From the NCBI GenBank assembly GCA_964635875.1, contig CAZWRK010000001.1:59027-123026 (forward strand): a stretch of DNA of 64,000 nucleotides, read 5' to 3'. The notes under the pieces were generated by a model, which worked only from the letters and a program-made list of their open reading frames with translations, ran no database searches and was not told the origin of the DNA. This DNA comes from CAZWRK01 sp964635875. GTDB lineage: Bacteria > Pseudomonadota > Gammaproteobacteria > Burkholderiales > Aquaspirillaceae. Position 1 is the first letter of the stretch; the number at the start of each line of letters is the position of its first letter. Shown piece by piece: positions 22,812-30,264 of the stretch. The translations under genes were made by a program, and so were the position numbers.

Positions 22812-24012
22812 GCTTGGGTTTCACCCGGAGCTTATCGGTCCACAGGTCGGCGTGTACGGCCGACATGAGCGCCGAGGGTTGCCAGTGATTGGCCGACGCG
22901 AAGTCGTCGGTCTTCTGTAAATAGACCGCCTGCGGCCGGCAGACGCCAGCCACATGCAAGGCCTTCTCCGGGCTGAGCACCGCCGCTTCGAGTTCGGCTT
23001 GCGACGCCAGATCGCGATAGTCTTCGGCCATGTTCTTGCGCACGCTCTCCAAGAAGCGAGCCGGGCCGAGAATATCCTGCAGCGTCTTGCCTTCGGCCGT
23101 GGTGAGCGGCTCGTCGGGCGTCAACGCGGCACGTTCGATGTCTTCGGAGTTGAGGTGGACATGGAGTTCCGCTCCGAGGAAATCGCGATAGCGACGCACG
23201 TACTCTTCGAAGCGATTGCCTTCGGTCGAGACGTCCAGCAGTTGCTCGTAGGTGATGTTCATTTCCTTGCAGATTTGCCGGCAAGGATTGAGCAGCATGG
23301 CAACCGGGTTGAACGTATCGACGCCGAGCATGTCGCTGAAGTCTTCCATGAAGATACCGTTGTGCTTCGTGGTGAAGATCGCAGGGATCAACCACGAGGC
23401 CGTCGGATTGCGTTCGCTGTGCGGCGCCCGGACGAGCGATTCGAACAGCTGCGGCAGGTACTGGTCGACGCCGATGGCTTCGTCCAGCTTATCTTCGGTG
23501 GTGTTGAGCTTCATCGCGGCGACCCGACGTAAGGCCGGCGTCACTTCGAACTGCGGCTGTTGCGTCACGGCCGCCAGCACTTCGGGGAACGTCGCGATCG
23601 CGTCGGCGACGAAGCTGCCCCGCAGGTTGTTGGCGTAACGCATCATGGTGAGGCCGCGTTGCAGCAGTCCGCCCTGACGCTCCGGATGAATCGAACGGCC
23701 GTTGTTGACGCCCGGACGAATCATGAGGTCGAGAACGAACTCGCAGCCGCGAGCACCGCCGTAGTAGAGCCCGTCGCCACGAACTTCGGCCGTGTAGCCG
23801 CGGAACGGCAGCGTGTTCAAATCCCCGCGTTCGCCGCGCGGCTCGAGCTGGTGCCAAAGGCAGGCCAGAACCGAGTTGCCGGCCGCTTGCAGCGGGGTGT
23901 CGAACCGCTTGCGACCGAGACCGGGGAAGAACTGCAGGATGACGACGTTCGCCATCTTTTCGAAGCGTTCGTGTTTCGGGCGACGGGCAAACCAAGTGCG
24001 AATCAGGTTCAT
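22768..24012 (-). CDS. Unknown protein (414 aa)
   Basis: ATG at 24012 has TAGGAGA upstream. A well-ordered protein with regions such as LPFRGYTAEVRGDGLYYGGA and GCEFVLDLMIRPGVNN near the N-terminus and a helical C-terminal half ending in a basic tail (KPKRERRSRQAAG). It is the largest gene of the operon that ends at the L1-stalk-like RNA. Size and order suggest an enzyme or structural protein; I do not recognise it. Confidence 0.65.
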   Translation of the reverse strand: MNLIRTWFARRPKHERFEKMANVVILQFFPGLGRKRFDTPLQAAGNSVLACLWHQLEPRGERGDLNTLPFRGYTAEVRGDGLYYGGARGCEFVLDLMIRPGVNNGRSIHPERQGGLLQRGLTMMRYANNLRGSFVADAIATFPEVLAAVTQQPQFEVTPALRRVAAMKLNTTEDKLDEAIGVDQYLPQLFESLVRAPHSERNPTASWLIPAIFTTKHNGIFMEDFSDMLGVDTFNPVAMLLNPCRQICKEMNITYEQLLDVSTEGNRFEEYVRRYRDFLGAELHVHLNSEDIERAALTPDEPLTTAEGKTLQDILGPARFLESVRKNMAEDYRDLASQAELEAAVLSPEKALHVAGVCRPQAVYLQKTDDFASANHWQPSALMSAVHADLWTDKLRVKPKRERRSRQAAGVPAA

Positions 24013-24026
24013 CAGACTTTCTCCTA

Positions 24027-24236
24027 CTAGGAGCTTTTCTTACGCGGCCGGAAGTCGGCTCGCGTTCCTTCCACAACCTCTTTGGTAGACTTCGCCTGCC
24101 AATCAGCTTGGCTGACGAAGATGACCTCGCCGGACTGGCCCTTCACGGCGGATCGGAAATGGACACGGACGGCATCGTTGGGCATACGACGATGCGACTT
24201 CACAGGCTTTCCGTCGTACTTGACTAGAAGCCCCAC
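24027..24236 (-). CDS. Small basic protein, start uncertain (69 aa)
   Basis: Open frame with VKYDGKPVKSHRRMPNDAVR and a C-terminal RADFRPRKKSS. The best ribosome binding site (CGGAGGA) instead precedes an ATG at 24247 in another frame that stops after seven codons. Either the GTG at 24236 is used, or a frameshift joins the two, or there is an indel. A promoter-like motif lies 50-60 bases upstream. Confidence 0.45.
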   Translation of the reverse strand: MGLLVKYDGKPVKSHRRMPNDAVRVHFRSAVKGQSGEVIFVSQADWQAKSTKEVVEGTRADFRPRKKSS

Positions 24237-24247
24237 GAGAGTTTCAT
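24224..24247 (-). other. Seven-codon leader ORF (MKLSWGF)
   Basis: CGGAGGATCGCC-ATG is the best initiation signal in this leader, yet its frame closes with TAG after MKLSWGF. It overlaps the start of 24027-24236 in another frame. It may be a leader peptide or the start of a frameshifted gene. Confidence 0.4.
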
Positions 24248-24292
24248 GGCGATCCTCCGGGTGTCGGTACTGAAAAACCGCTAAGTGCGGTA

Positions 24293-24307
24293 CACCCAAT
24301 ATGACGC
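24293..24307 (-). promoter_or_regulatory. GCGTCATAT promoter-like motif
   Basis: Reads GCGTCATATTGGGTG on the minus strand, 46 bases before the leader ATG at 24247. Third copy of the consensus GCGTCATATYSRGTR. If active, it would drive 24027 down to the L1-stalk-like RNA. Confidence 0.5.
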
Positions 24308-24318
24308 GAGAATCGCTG

Positions 24319-24684
24319 CTATTTAGCCGTGAAGAGATGCGGATAGTGCTGCGCGAGAAAGTCGCAGCGGAGAGTCTCGAATGCCTGCTCGCTGCCGGGT
24401 AGGTCTTGCAGCAGGGCCAAAATGACCCGACGACTTTCGCCGGGGATTTGCATGTCGTCGGCGATGAGCGTCAGCTCCAGCGTCGCGTCTTCGACGTACC
24501 AGCGACGTGTACCGTCGAGACGATCCTCCCGACACTGGGCCGGATAAGCGATATGCAGATTGTGCGACGCTTCATCGTGCGTGCGATAGAAGTACGGCGT
24601 ACAGCGGCCTTGGCAGTGAATTGCCAGCCGCTCCTCTACGCCGTTGCGGAGAAACCGACCGAACATGACCCAGACGGATCGCAT
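24319..24684 (-). CDS. Unknown protein (121 aa)
   Basis: The ATG shares bases with the stop of the upstream gene (TAATG). Beta-rich first half with several Cys and His (HCQGRCTPYFYRTHDEASHN), then a helical end (SEQAFETLRCDFLAQHYPHL). No family is recognised. Confidence 0.55.
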   Translation of the reverse strand: MRSVWVMFGRFLRNGVEERLAIHCQGRCTPYFYRTHDEASHNLHIAYPAQCREDRLDGTRRWYVEDATLELTLIADDMQIPGESRRVILALLQDLPGSEQAFETLRCDFLAQHYPHLFTAK

Positions 24685-25193
24685 TATTCCTCTTCTTCGG
24701 AACTGGTGAGGCTGCCGTCTTCGTCGGTAGGGAAGACGGGGGTTTCCGCCGTCGTCGGCGGTTGGGACGGACGCGCGGTCGTCGGCAGTTCGATCTGCCG
24801 GCGGCGCCCGCCGGCGGCCGTTTCCGGCAACTGCGTGAGCTGAATCGGCAGCCCGATAAAGCCGTCGTCGGCAACCGTGAGCTCCTCGGGGATCTCAAAC
24901 AGCGGCACGCGTTCGCCGTCGGCCAGCAGCATGAACGGCAGCTTGCCCGGAGCGAGCTTCATGACGAAGCCGCAATGCACGAACATGTGGACATCGCGGC
25001 CCTGCCGCTTGATCATCTCGGCGACCAGCTCGTCGAGCGTCTCGAACGTGCTGACGCTGAAGTCGCCGCAGTCTTCGATTGTCAGGTGAAACTTGGGGTC
25101 GACCGTCGCCCCGAATCGCCGCAGCATGTTACAGGCGGCCCGAGGATCATTGCTTTCAGGCAGAACGACGTCAGCTTCCTTGCGGGCGCTCAT
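24684..25193 (-). CDS. Unknown protein with acidic tail (169 aa)
   Basis: Start ATG at 25193 has GGAG upstream. An alpha/beta domain (KFHLTIEDCGDFSVSTFETL, DVHMFVHCGFVMKLAPG) is followed by a Pro/Thr-rich linker and a terminal SSEEEE. Acidic tails can mimic DNA or bind basic partners. Function unknown. Confidence 0.55.
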   Translation of the reverse strand: MSARKEADVVLPESNDPRAACNMLRRFGATVDPKFHLTIEDCGDFSVSTFETLDELVAEMIKRQGRDVHMFVHCGFVMKLAPGKLPFMLLADGERVPLFEIPEELTVADDGFIGLPIQLTQLPETAAGGRRRQIELPTTARPSQPPTTAETPVFPTDEDGSLTSSEEEE

Positions 25194-25875
25194 GCGGCAA
25201 CTCCAATTTCTGGCCAGCAAATACGGCTTCCGGCGCAAAGTCAAACTGCTTCATCCGTGCTAGCAGCTCCCGAGCTTTCTCGGACGCCGGACCGAAGGCG
25301 AGGAACGGCAACTTAGTGGGTGTCGTTTCCAGGGGCGGGCTAATGTAGACGGTCCCCTGGCTGCTATCGACCCCAAACACCGTGACGTCCAGCGCGTTGA
25401 AGCTGGTCGTGAAGCCGCCGGCGCCGGTGTGCGTGGTGTCGACGACCGTGATGTTGTAGTAGCCGACGAGCGTCACCTTGGTGCGTTGCGGATCGCTGAC
25501 GGTGATCCCGGCAATGAAGTCCCGAAGGTCTTCAAAGCGACTGTTGTGGACCGCGTACATGCGGCAGTTCCAGTCGACCATCTCGGCATACGGAGGTCGC
25601 CCCAAAAGGCACGGGGGCAGGCCGGAGAAGAACGGCAGATCGACGTCGACGCAGAAGGGTCCGCCGGCCGGATCGTTGCCCCGATGGGCGATGTACTCGC
25701 CCACCGGGTCACGATCGAAACCGCCATGGGTTACGAGCAGCGCCGGCGTAAAGAACTTGAATTCGTTACGCATCTCGAACAGGGAGTTGGCCTGCCCGAC
25801 GGCGTCCATCGGATTGCCGTCGGGACAGACATCCAGAGCCTGTTCCGGAGGTAGCGGCGCTTGCTCGTCTAGCAT
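25171..25875 (-). CDS. Unknown protein (234 aa)
   Basis: Start ATG at 25875 (MLDEQAPLPPEQ); the longer frame is a shadow of the upstream gene. Ordered alpha/beta content with Phe-rich segments (EFKFFTPALLVTHGGFDRDP, CVDVDLPFFSGLPP) and a beta-rich C-terminus. It overlaps both neighbours by a few bases. No family is recognised. Confidence 0.6.
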   Translation of the reverse strand: MLDEQAPLPPEQALDVCPDGNPMDAVGQANSLFEMRNEFKFFTPALLVTHGGFDRDPVGEYIAHRGNDPAGGPFCVDVDLPFFSGLPPCLLGRPPYAEMVDWNCRMYAVHNSRFEDLRDFIAGITVSDPQRTKVTLVGYYNITVVDTTHTGAGGFTTSFNALDVTVFGVDSSQGTVYISPPLETTPTKLPFLAFGPASEKARELLARMKQFDFAPEAVFAGQKLELPHERPQGS

Positions 25876-26492
25876 AGGCCCAGGGCGTGTGCGAGGTGGC
25901 GTGCCGCCACCGCGGAGCCGAGCGCCGAAGTGTGTTCGGACTCGACCGGGAAGCCGACGCGATCGAGCATATCCCGCACGGGGACGAGATCGCGAGCTTC
26001 CTTCGTGGAGCACAGGTACTTGTACGGATCGAGGAACCAGTTTGGCACCCGATGATCGCAATTCCAAGCCCAGTAGGGCGGGATGCGACCGGACGACGCC
26101 GCGTTAAAGGCCGCGATCGTGAGGTTTTCTTCGACGTTGAAGCCGATCAACCCCGCCGGACGCAGATGGTAATTGTCGACGTTGTCCGGACGGAAATCAC
26201 TGAGGAATTCCATCAGCTGCACGCCGGCATCGTCGCCGGAATGCTCGAACAGCTTGTTCTCGCGATCGAGCACGACGGCATGCGTCACCTGCCGCAGTGG
26301 CGGGAGGATACTGTCGTTTTGAATCGCCGCCCTGCGTTGCGCGATGCTGTCGGCGACCTTTACGGGGTCGGTGAGTCGGGCGTCGGGTCGGACGCGGTCG
26401 AGGACGGCTCGGGCGGCTCCGTCGAAGGCGTGGACGCATCCGATGAAGAGGATTCCGGAGGTGGGCTTGGCGGGTTTGGCGGACTTGGACAT
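25869..26492 (-). CDS. DnaQ-like exonuclease-fold protein, probably degenerate
   Basis: 207 residues with a loose DEDD-exonuclease order: VVLDRENKLFE (residues 73-83) at Exo I, LIGFNVEENLTIAAF (115-129) at Exo II, and HTSALGSAVAARHLAHAL (187-204) at Exo III, where active enzymes keep an Asp in place of Gly or Ser. If the match is right it is likely a non-catalytic relative. It differs from the intact exonuclease at 30265. Its first 133 bases are also read by 26360-27043. Confidence 0.35.
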   Translation of the reverse strand: MSKSAKPAKPTSGILFIGCVHAFDGAARAVLDRVRPDARLTDPVKVADSIAQRRAAIQNDSILPPLRQVTHAVVLDRENKLFEHSGDDAGVQLMEFLSDFRPDNVDNYHLRPAGLIGFNVEENLTIAAFNAASSGRIPPYWAWNCDHRVPNWFLDPYKYLCSTKEARDLVPVRDMLDRVGFPVESEHTSALGSAVAARHLAHALGLC

Positions 26493-27043
26493 GTGGACTT
26501 CTCGACAATCAGTTCACGGAGTTTGGTAGCATCCATGTGCTGCGTGAGAACCGCGAGCATGGCTTGCGGATCTTCCTGCACACGTTGTAGCTCCTGCTGC
26601 AGCGATTCCAGCAGCAACTCGCGGAGCACTTTATCCGGGACGGCTTTGCGCGCCACGTAGCCGGCAATGACGTACAGGTCGCCGTTGTCTTCCGGACGCA
26701 ACAGGCCGTCGATGCCGTAGTTGTCGAACGCCTGATCGGCAATCGCGTCCAGCATGTTCTGCAAGCCGCTAAGCAGCTCGACATCTTCGTGCCGTTTACG
26801 CGTCGTATTGGCTTCGATCAGGTCGAGTACGTACTGCCGCTGCTTCCGCAGCAACGGGCCGTCGATCGACAGCCGGTAGTCGTGGGTGCCGACCGCTACT
26901 TCTTGCTTTTGCTCTTGCGGCTGTGGCTCGCCTGCGCTCGGCGTTCCCGGCGATTCGGCTTGCGACTCGACTTGGCCTTCGGCTTGGCTACCGGCTCCAG
27001 GGTCTTCCCCTCCGCCGCTGCCGCTTGCTTCAACTTCTCCCAT
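26360..27043 (-). CDS. Unknown protein with low-complexity ends (227 aa)
   Basis: The core (about residues 50-180) is helical and well formed (RKQRQYVLDLIEANTTRKRH ... LRELLLESLQQELQRVQED). The first 50 residues (Gly/Glu/Gln) and last 45 (Pro/Ser) are encoded inside neighbouring genes, overlapping them by 148 and 133 bases. The ATG at 27043 has AGAAGAG upstream. The core is probably real; the ends may be overprinted. Function unknown. Confidence 0.5.
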   Translation of the reverse strand: MGEVEASGSGGGEDPGAGSQAEGQVESQAESPGTPSAGEPQPQEQKQEVAVGTHDYRLSIDGPLLRKQRQYVLDLIEANTTRKRHEDVELLSGLQNMLDAIADQAFDNYGIDGLLRPEDNGDLYVIAGYVARKAVPDKVLRELLLESLQQELQRVQEDPQAMLAVLTQHMDATKLRELIVEKSTCPSPPNPPSPPPESSSSDASTPSTEPPEPSSTASDPTPDSPTP

Positions 27044-27429
27044 ATCTCTTCTACTTCCTTCGGAGCTGCGATTTGGAACATATTGGCCGTAGCCAGCACA
27101 TCGAAGTAATCGGTGAGCATGGTTCCGGCGGCCTTCTTCAGATCGTCGATCGTGAAGCCGGTACCTTGTTCGGTAAAAGCCCGATGGGCTTCGCGGAGAA
27201 CCCGGAAGCCGATATCAGGGTCGCTCACATTGCTGCCGGCCGCCTCCAAACGCCGCTTGATCGCCGTCATAGCGATCAGGTGCAGCCGCTTGGTGAACGA
27301 CATGATCTCCAGGCTCTGAATCAAGACCGTATCGACGTCGAGGAGTTTGGTCACCTCGGCGGCGATCTTCTCGACGTCTTCCGGACGTTCCTTGACGAGC
27401 TTCTGGACGGCTTCCGTGTTGAGCGACAT
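26896..27429 (-). CDS. Helical protein with Lys/Arg-rich tail (177 aa)
   Basis: Charged helices (KERPEDVEKIAAEVTKLL and on) and a strongly basic C-terminus (KPKAKSSRKPNRRERRAQ ... SRKSKSKK) suggest nucleic-acid binding. A copy of the 16-bp element lies just before the ATG at 27429. No family is recognised. Confidence 0.6.
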   Translation of the reverse strand: MSLNTEAVQKLVKERPEDVEKIAAEVTKLLDVDTVLIQSLEIMSFTKRLHLIAMTAIKRRLEAAGSNVSDPDIGFRVLREAHRAFTEQGTGFTIDDLKKAAGTMLTDYFDVLATANMFQIAAPKEVEEIWEKLKQAAAAEGKTLEPVAKPKAKSSRKPNRRERRAQASHSRKSKSKK

Positions 27430-27432
27430 GTT

Positions 27433-27448
27433 TGTTCCTATTAACTGG
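27433..27448 (+). repeat. Dispersed TGTT-N6-AAC element
   Basis: TGTTCCTATTAACTGG, four bases upstream of the ATG at 27429. On the minus strand it contains the TAA of 27441-27689. Confidence 0.6.
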
Positions 27449-27689
27449 GTACGCTGGCCGTGACGACGAATGCCCCGCTTCCGGACGTCGCCCGGCCCGA
27501 CGGAGCTTTCATGGCTTTGGTGATTAACGCCTGCAGTTTCCGGTGGTTGATCCGCAGCACGATGTCTTTCGTGTTCAGCGGCTCGCCGCCGGAGGCCGGG
27601 ATCGTGTAATTGCCCAGCCTAATCAGCGTTGTTTGATTTAGAGCCTGCGGGGTCCGTGAGTGGGTCCGGGTTTCCGGCGATCGGGTCAC
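27441..27689 (-). CDS. Small protein (82 aa)
   Basis: Only a GTG start (27689) is available, with GGAG upstream, inside the end of the methyltransferase gene (71-base overlap). A short beta-rich region (TIPASGGEPLNTKDIVLRIN) is followed by a Lys/Ala/Gly-rich end. Function unknown. Confidence 0.45.
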   Translation of the reverse strand: MTRSPETRTHSRTPQALNQTTLIRLGNYTIPASGGEPLNTKDIVLRINHRKLQALITKAMKAPSGRATSGSGAFVVTASVPS

Positions 27690-28488
27690 CTTCGTTCACT
27701 CCTGCCAACCGGCCTTGGCCGATCAGATGGAAAGATTTCGAGAGTTCGCAACCGGTATAACGGCGGCCGAGCTTCTTGGCAACGGCCAGGGTCGTCGCCG
27801 AGCCGCCGAACGGGTCCATCACCAGATCGCCCGGGTTCGAACAGATACGGATGATGCGGGCCATAACCTGCTCGGGAATCTGGTTCTTGATCCCGCGTTG
27901 CCGTTCCTTGAACGTGCCGGCCACGCGCGGGTTGTACCAGAGGTCGCCGTCGGGATCGAACGCCGCGGGCATCCACTGTGGCCGCAGACACCAGACGTCG
28001 TCGGGCAGCCGGCCGTCTTTGCTGGCCCGCCCGTCGTTGTAGACGAGCGTCCGCGCCGAGGGCACCTTGTTGCCGGCCGAATTGAACGTGAAGCCGTCCC
28101 GGCGCTTGGTGTAGTAGAGCCAGTGCGTGCTCGACGGCGTGAACTTGTGCGTACAGTTGACGCCGAACGTGTAGTGCCAAATGATCTGATTCCGCTTCCG
28201 GAACCCGATCCGCTTGGCGATGCAGTCGACTTCCGAAACCATGGCCGGCCCCATGGCACACCAGAAGGAGCCGGACGGCTTTAGAATGCGGTACATCTGC
28301 CGCATCCAGCTATCGGTCCAGGCGAGGAAGTCTTCAACGGTACGTTTGTCGTCGTACTCGCCGTCGTAGTCGAAGCCGATGTTGTACGGTGGATCGGTGG
28401 CGCCGAGGTCGACGCTCTCCGAGGGACACTCGGCCAAGTACGGGGCGTTGTCGCTGCAGATGAACGAGTTTTCGTAGCTAAACGGCAT
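27619..28488 (-). CDS. DNA methyltransferase, DPPY type (N6-adenine or N4-cytosine)
   Basis: 289 residues with catalytic DPPY at 32-35 and the S-adenosylmethionine-binding DPFGGSATT at 225-233. DPPY before FxGxxT is the beta-class order. It transfers a methyl group from S-adenosylmethionine to an amino group of A or C. No restriction endonuclease gene is adjacent, so it is likely an orphan modification enzyme. The ATG at 28488 overlaps the end of an unsupported ORF, not of a real gene. Confidence 0.85.
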   Translation of the reverse strand: MPFSYENSFICSDNAPYLAECPSESVDLGATDPPYNIGFDYDGEYDDKRTVEDFLAWTDSWMRQMYRILKPSGSFWCAMGPAMVSEVDCIAKRIGFRKRNQIIWHYTFGVNCTHKFTPSSTHWLYYTKRRDGFTFNSAGNKVPSARTLVYNDGRASKDGRLPDDVWCLRPQWMPAAFDPDGDLWYNPRVAGTFKERQRGIKNQIPEQVMARIIRICSNPGDLVMDPFGGSATTLAVAKKLGRRYTGCELSKSFHLIGQGRLAGVNEGDPIAGNPDPLTDPAGSKSNNAD

Positions 28489-28523
28489 AAGGACTCTCGT
28501 AGGTGCGGCGGAGGTATTCGGCT

Positions 28524-29024
28524 TCATCCGACCAGAAGGTCGCGAGAGCGTGCTGTTCGCCACGGGTCGCGTCGAACCAGTTCTTCCGGCAGACGGATAA
28601 TGCTGTGACCAGCGGGGTCGCCGGCGTCGCGGCAGTATCGCTGCAGTTCGGCAAGCTCGTGCAGCTCGATAGCTTCAAAGTGTTTTCGTTCAAGTTCAAG
28701 TAATGCAGCTCCGCGGTGATAACCGTCATGTAGTTCGTCGCCGGCAATAATCAGCGGCGGAAAGATGTCGCCAGCCGTCATATCTGCGACGTAACTGCGC
28801 ATCTTTTCAAAATCGTAGGGTTCCCATAGTGCGACGTCTCGCTTTAGCTGCGAGGCGTATTCGGGCGACAACGGTTTGATGCGGCTTGGCACCGCGTGCA
28901 GCTGTAAGTCGCTCTCGTTCAATTCGTCGAGATAGTCGACAAGCAGCTGCTGAAAACCGTCCGGCAACCGCACCATCGGCCACCAGCACACGTCGGCATC
29001 TGTGAGACAGGCCGGGATGCTCAT
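28524..29024 (-). CDS. ParB/Srx-like domain protein
   Basis: 166 residues. The segment FPPLIIAGDELHDGYHRGAA (88-107) matches the ParB/sulfiredoxin-type core, where xxDGxHR binds a nucleotide or phosphate. The rest is helical and charged. No ParA is nearby, so partition is unlikely; members of this fold include CTPases, nucleases and phage regulators. The ATG overlaps the RuvC-like stop. Confidence 0.6.
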   Translation of the reverse strand: MSIPACLTDADVCWWPMVRLPDGFQQLLVDYLDELNESDLQLHAVPSRIKPLSPEYASQLKRDVALWEPYDFEKMRSYVADMTAGDIFPPLIIAGDELHDGYHRGAALLELERKHFEAIELHELAELQRYCRDAGDPAGHSIIRLPEELVRRDPWRTARSRDLLVG

Positions 29025-29644
29025 TTCACTTGATTGAAGTGCTCGGCCGTCATGCACAGGATAAAGCCCGCATCAGCGAGGTCGTCGACACCACTTTTGT
29101 CGTCCTCGGAATCGAAGTTCGTACCGAGTAGCTTGTTGCAGGCTTTGATCATGTCGGCCTTACCGGCGTTGCCTTTGCCGGTGCCGTACTTCTTGATCTC
29201 GCCAATGCCCCAACCCTTGGCCGGAATGCCGTTGCGCTCCGCCCAGGCCTGTACGAAATACTTGAGCCCGCCGAAGAACTCGGTGGGACGGGCCGAACGC
29301 TGCAGCACCTGGGCGACCGACACCTTGCCGGTGAACATGTCCTGGCTCGGCGTGTACTTGACATCTTCAAAGCCGAGCCGATCGAGCTGCAGGGCGTCGA
29401 GAATGCCTTCCAGTCGCAGAAAGCGTACGGCTTGGGAATCGAAGGTGCCGATCGTGAGATCGAGCAGCTCCATGTAGACGGTGACGTCTTTGATCAGCTG
29501 ACCCGGCTGCAGATCGCAGATGGCCAGCCCGCAGCTTTCGCCGAAATCGAGCCCGGCGTAGCGTTTGAATTCGGGAGGCTTGGGCGGGAGCGAATCGAGG
29601 ATGACCCGCACATCCTTCTGGGCAGTCCATTTGCCGACGTGCAT
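29021..29644 (-). CDS. ruvC: RuvC-like Holliday junction resolvase
   Basis: 207 residues with the first catalytic Asp in YAGLDFGESCGLAI (D33) and the C-terminal acidic cluster SGVDDLADAGFIL (D187, D188, D191). The spacing fits the RNase H-like RuvC fold of phage resolvases. It would cut four-way junctions during replication and packaging. GTGKGNAGKADMIKACNKLL shows the conserved basic region. It overlaps the ParB-like gene and follows the HNH gene. Confidence 0.75.
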   Translation of the reverse strand: MHVGKWTAQKDVRVILDSLPPKPPEFKRYAGLDFGESCGLAICDLQPGQLIKDVTVYMELLDLTIGTFDSQAVRFLRLEGILDALQLDRLGFEDVKYTPSQDMFTGKVSVAQVLQRSARPTEFFGGLKYFVQAWAERNGIPAKGWGIGEIKKYGTGKGNAGKADMIKACNKLLGTNFDSEDDKSGVDDLADAGFILCMTAEHFNQVK

Positions 29645-30199
29645 TCAAATAATTCTCCGACGTATTACGCACGGGCTTGCTCGACCCTTAGCGATGCGGC
29701 GCTTGTGCGGACAGACGCCAAAGAAACCTTTGGCAAAATTGCAGTTCGCGCAGAGCACCTGAAAACCCTTTGGGTAGTTGTTATTTTTGAGCCAGTAGTA
29801 TATCCGACTCGGATAGACTCGACGATGTGCAGCACCGTCGTTTCGGACGTGATCAATCTGCAAAAATGCGAATTCGGTCTCGCCGCAACAGCGGCAGGTC
29901 GGACCACCGTACGCATTGAATGCAGCCAACTTCAGCTCGAAATTATAATCGCGATCTCGCTTAGCACACTTGACACAAACGACACGACCTTTCCGCGCTT
30001 TATGTCGACCGCATCGCGTGCATAAACCGGCGGCCGCCCTTTGTGACCGCCAAGTAGCTTGCCGATCTGCGCACATCTGGCAAATCTTGCAACCAGATTT
30101 TGGCGGAAATTTTCCGCATGCGATACAGATTCCAGCAGCTTCACGTGCAGCGTACCGGCGCGCTTGAGCGCTATTATCACGACGCGTAGACTTAGGCAT
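29645..30199 (-). CDS. HNH homing-type endonuclease with zinc fingers (184 aa)
   Basis: N-terminal CxxC clusters (CIACGKFPP, CQMCADR, CTRCGRH, CVKC) and a C-terminal HNH: TCRCCGETEFAFLQIDHVRN with GFQVLCANCNFAKG and CPH. The HNH half is clearly related to the plus-strand protein at 58000-58728. Its base composition looks more AT-rich than its neighbours, a hint of transfer. It would make a site-specific cut and may be mobile. Confidence 0.75.
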   Translation of the reverse strand: MPKSTRRDNSAQARRYAAREAAGICIACGKFPPKSGCKICQMCADRQATWRSQRAAAGLCTRCGRHKARKGRVVCVKCAKRDRDYNFELKLAAFNAYGGPTCRCCGETEFAFLQIDHVRNDGAAHRRVYPSRIYYWLKNNNYPKGFQVLCANCNFAKGFFGVCPHKRRIAKGRASPCVIRRRII

Positions 30200-30228
30200 C
30201 GCCCGACCTCCTTGTCAGGTTGGGTTTA

Positions 30229-30258
30229 GAGCCTGCGGTGTTCCAGCACCGCAGGCTC
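30229..30258. terminator. Perfect 12-bp hairpin, possibly a rightward terminator
   Basis: GAGCCTGCGGTG pairs with CACCGCAGGCTC around TTCCAG. On the plus strand it is followed by ACTTATTTAACC; on the minus strand by TCTAAACCC, which is not T-rich. It resembles the rightward hairpin at 51112-51140. On the minus strand it follows the exonuclease gene. Confidence 0.5.
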
Positions 30259-30264
30259 ACTTAT

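Noticed and set aside
27830..27850. GGGTTCGAAC, resembling a tRNA T-arm
   Set aside because: It lies in the methyltransferase gene, with no acceptor or anticodon stems around it.
28478..28747. ORF of 89 codons on the minus strand
   Set aside because: It lies almost entirely within the ParB-like gene in another frame and lacks a ribosome binding site; only its end overlaps the methyltransferase start.
27637..30238. 14-base match TTTAGAGCCTGCGG at 27637-27650 and 30225-30238
   Set aside because: Only two copies, one inside the methyltransferase gene, and no further support for a site or repeat.
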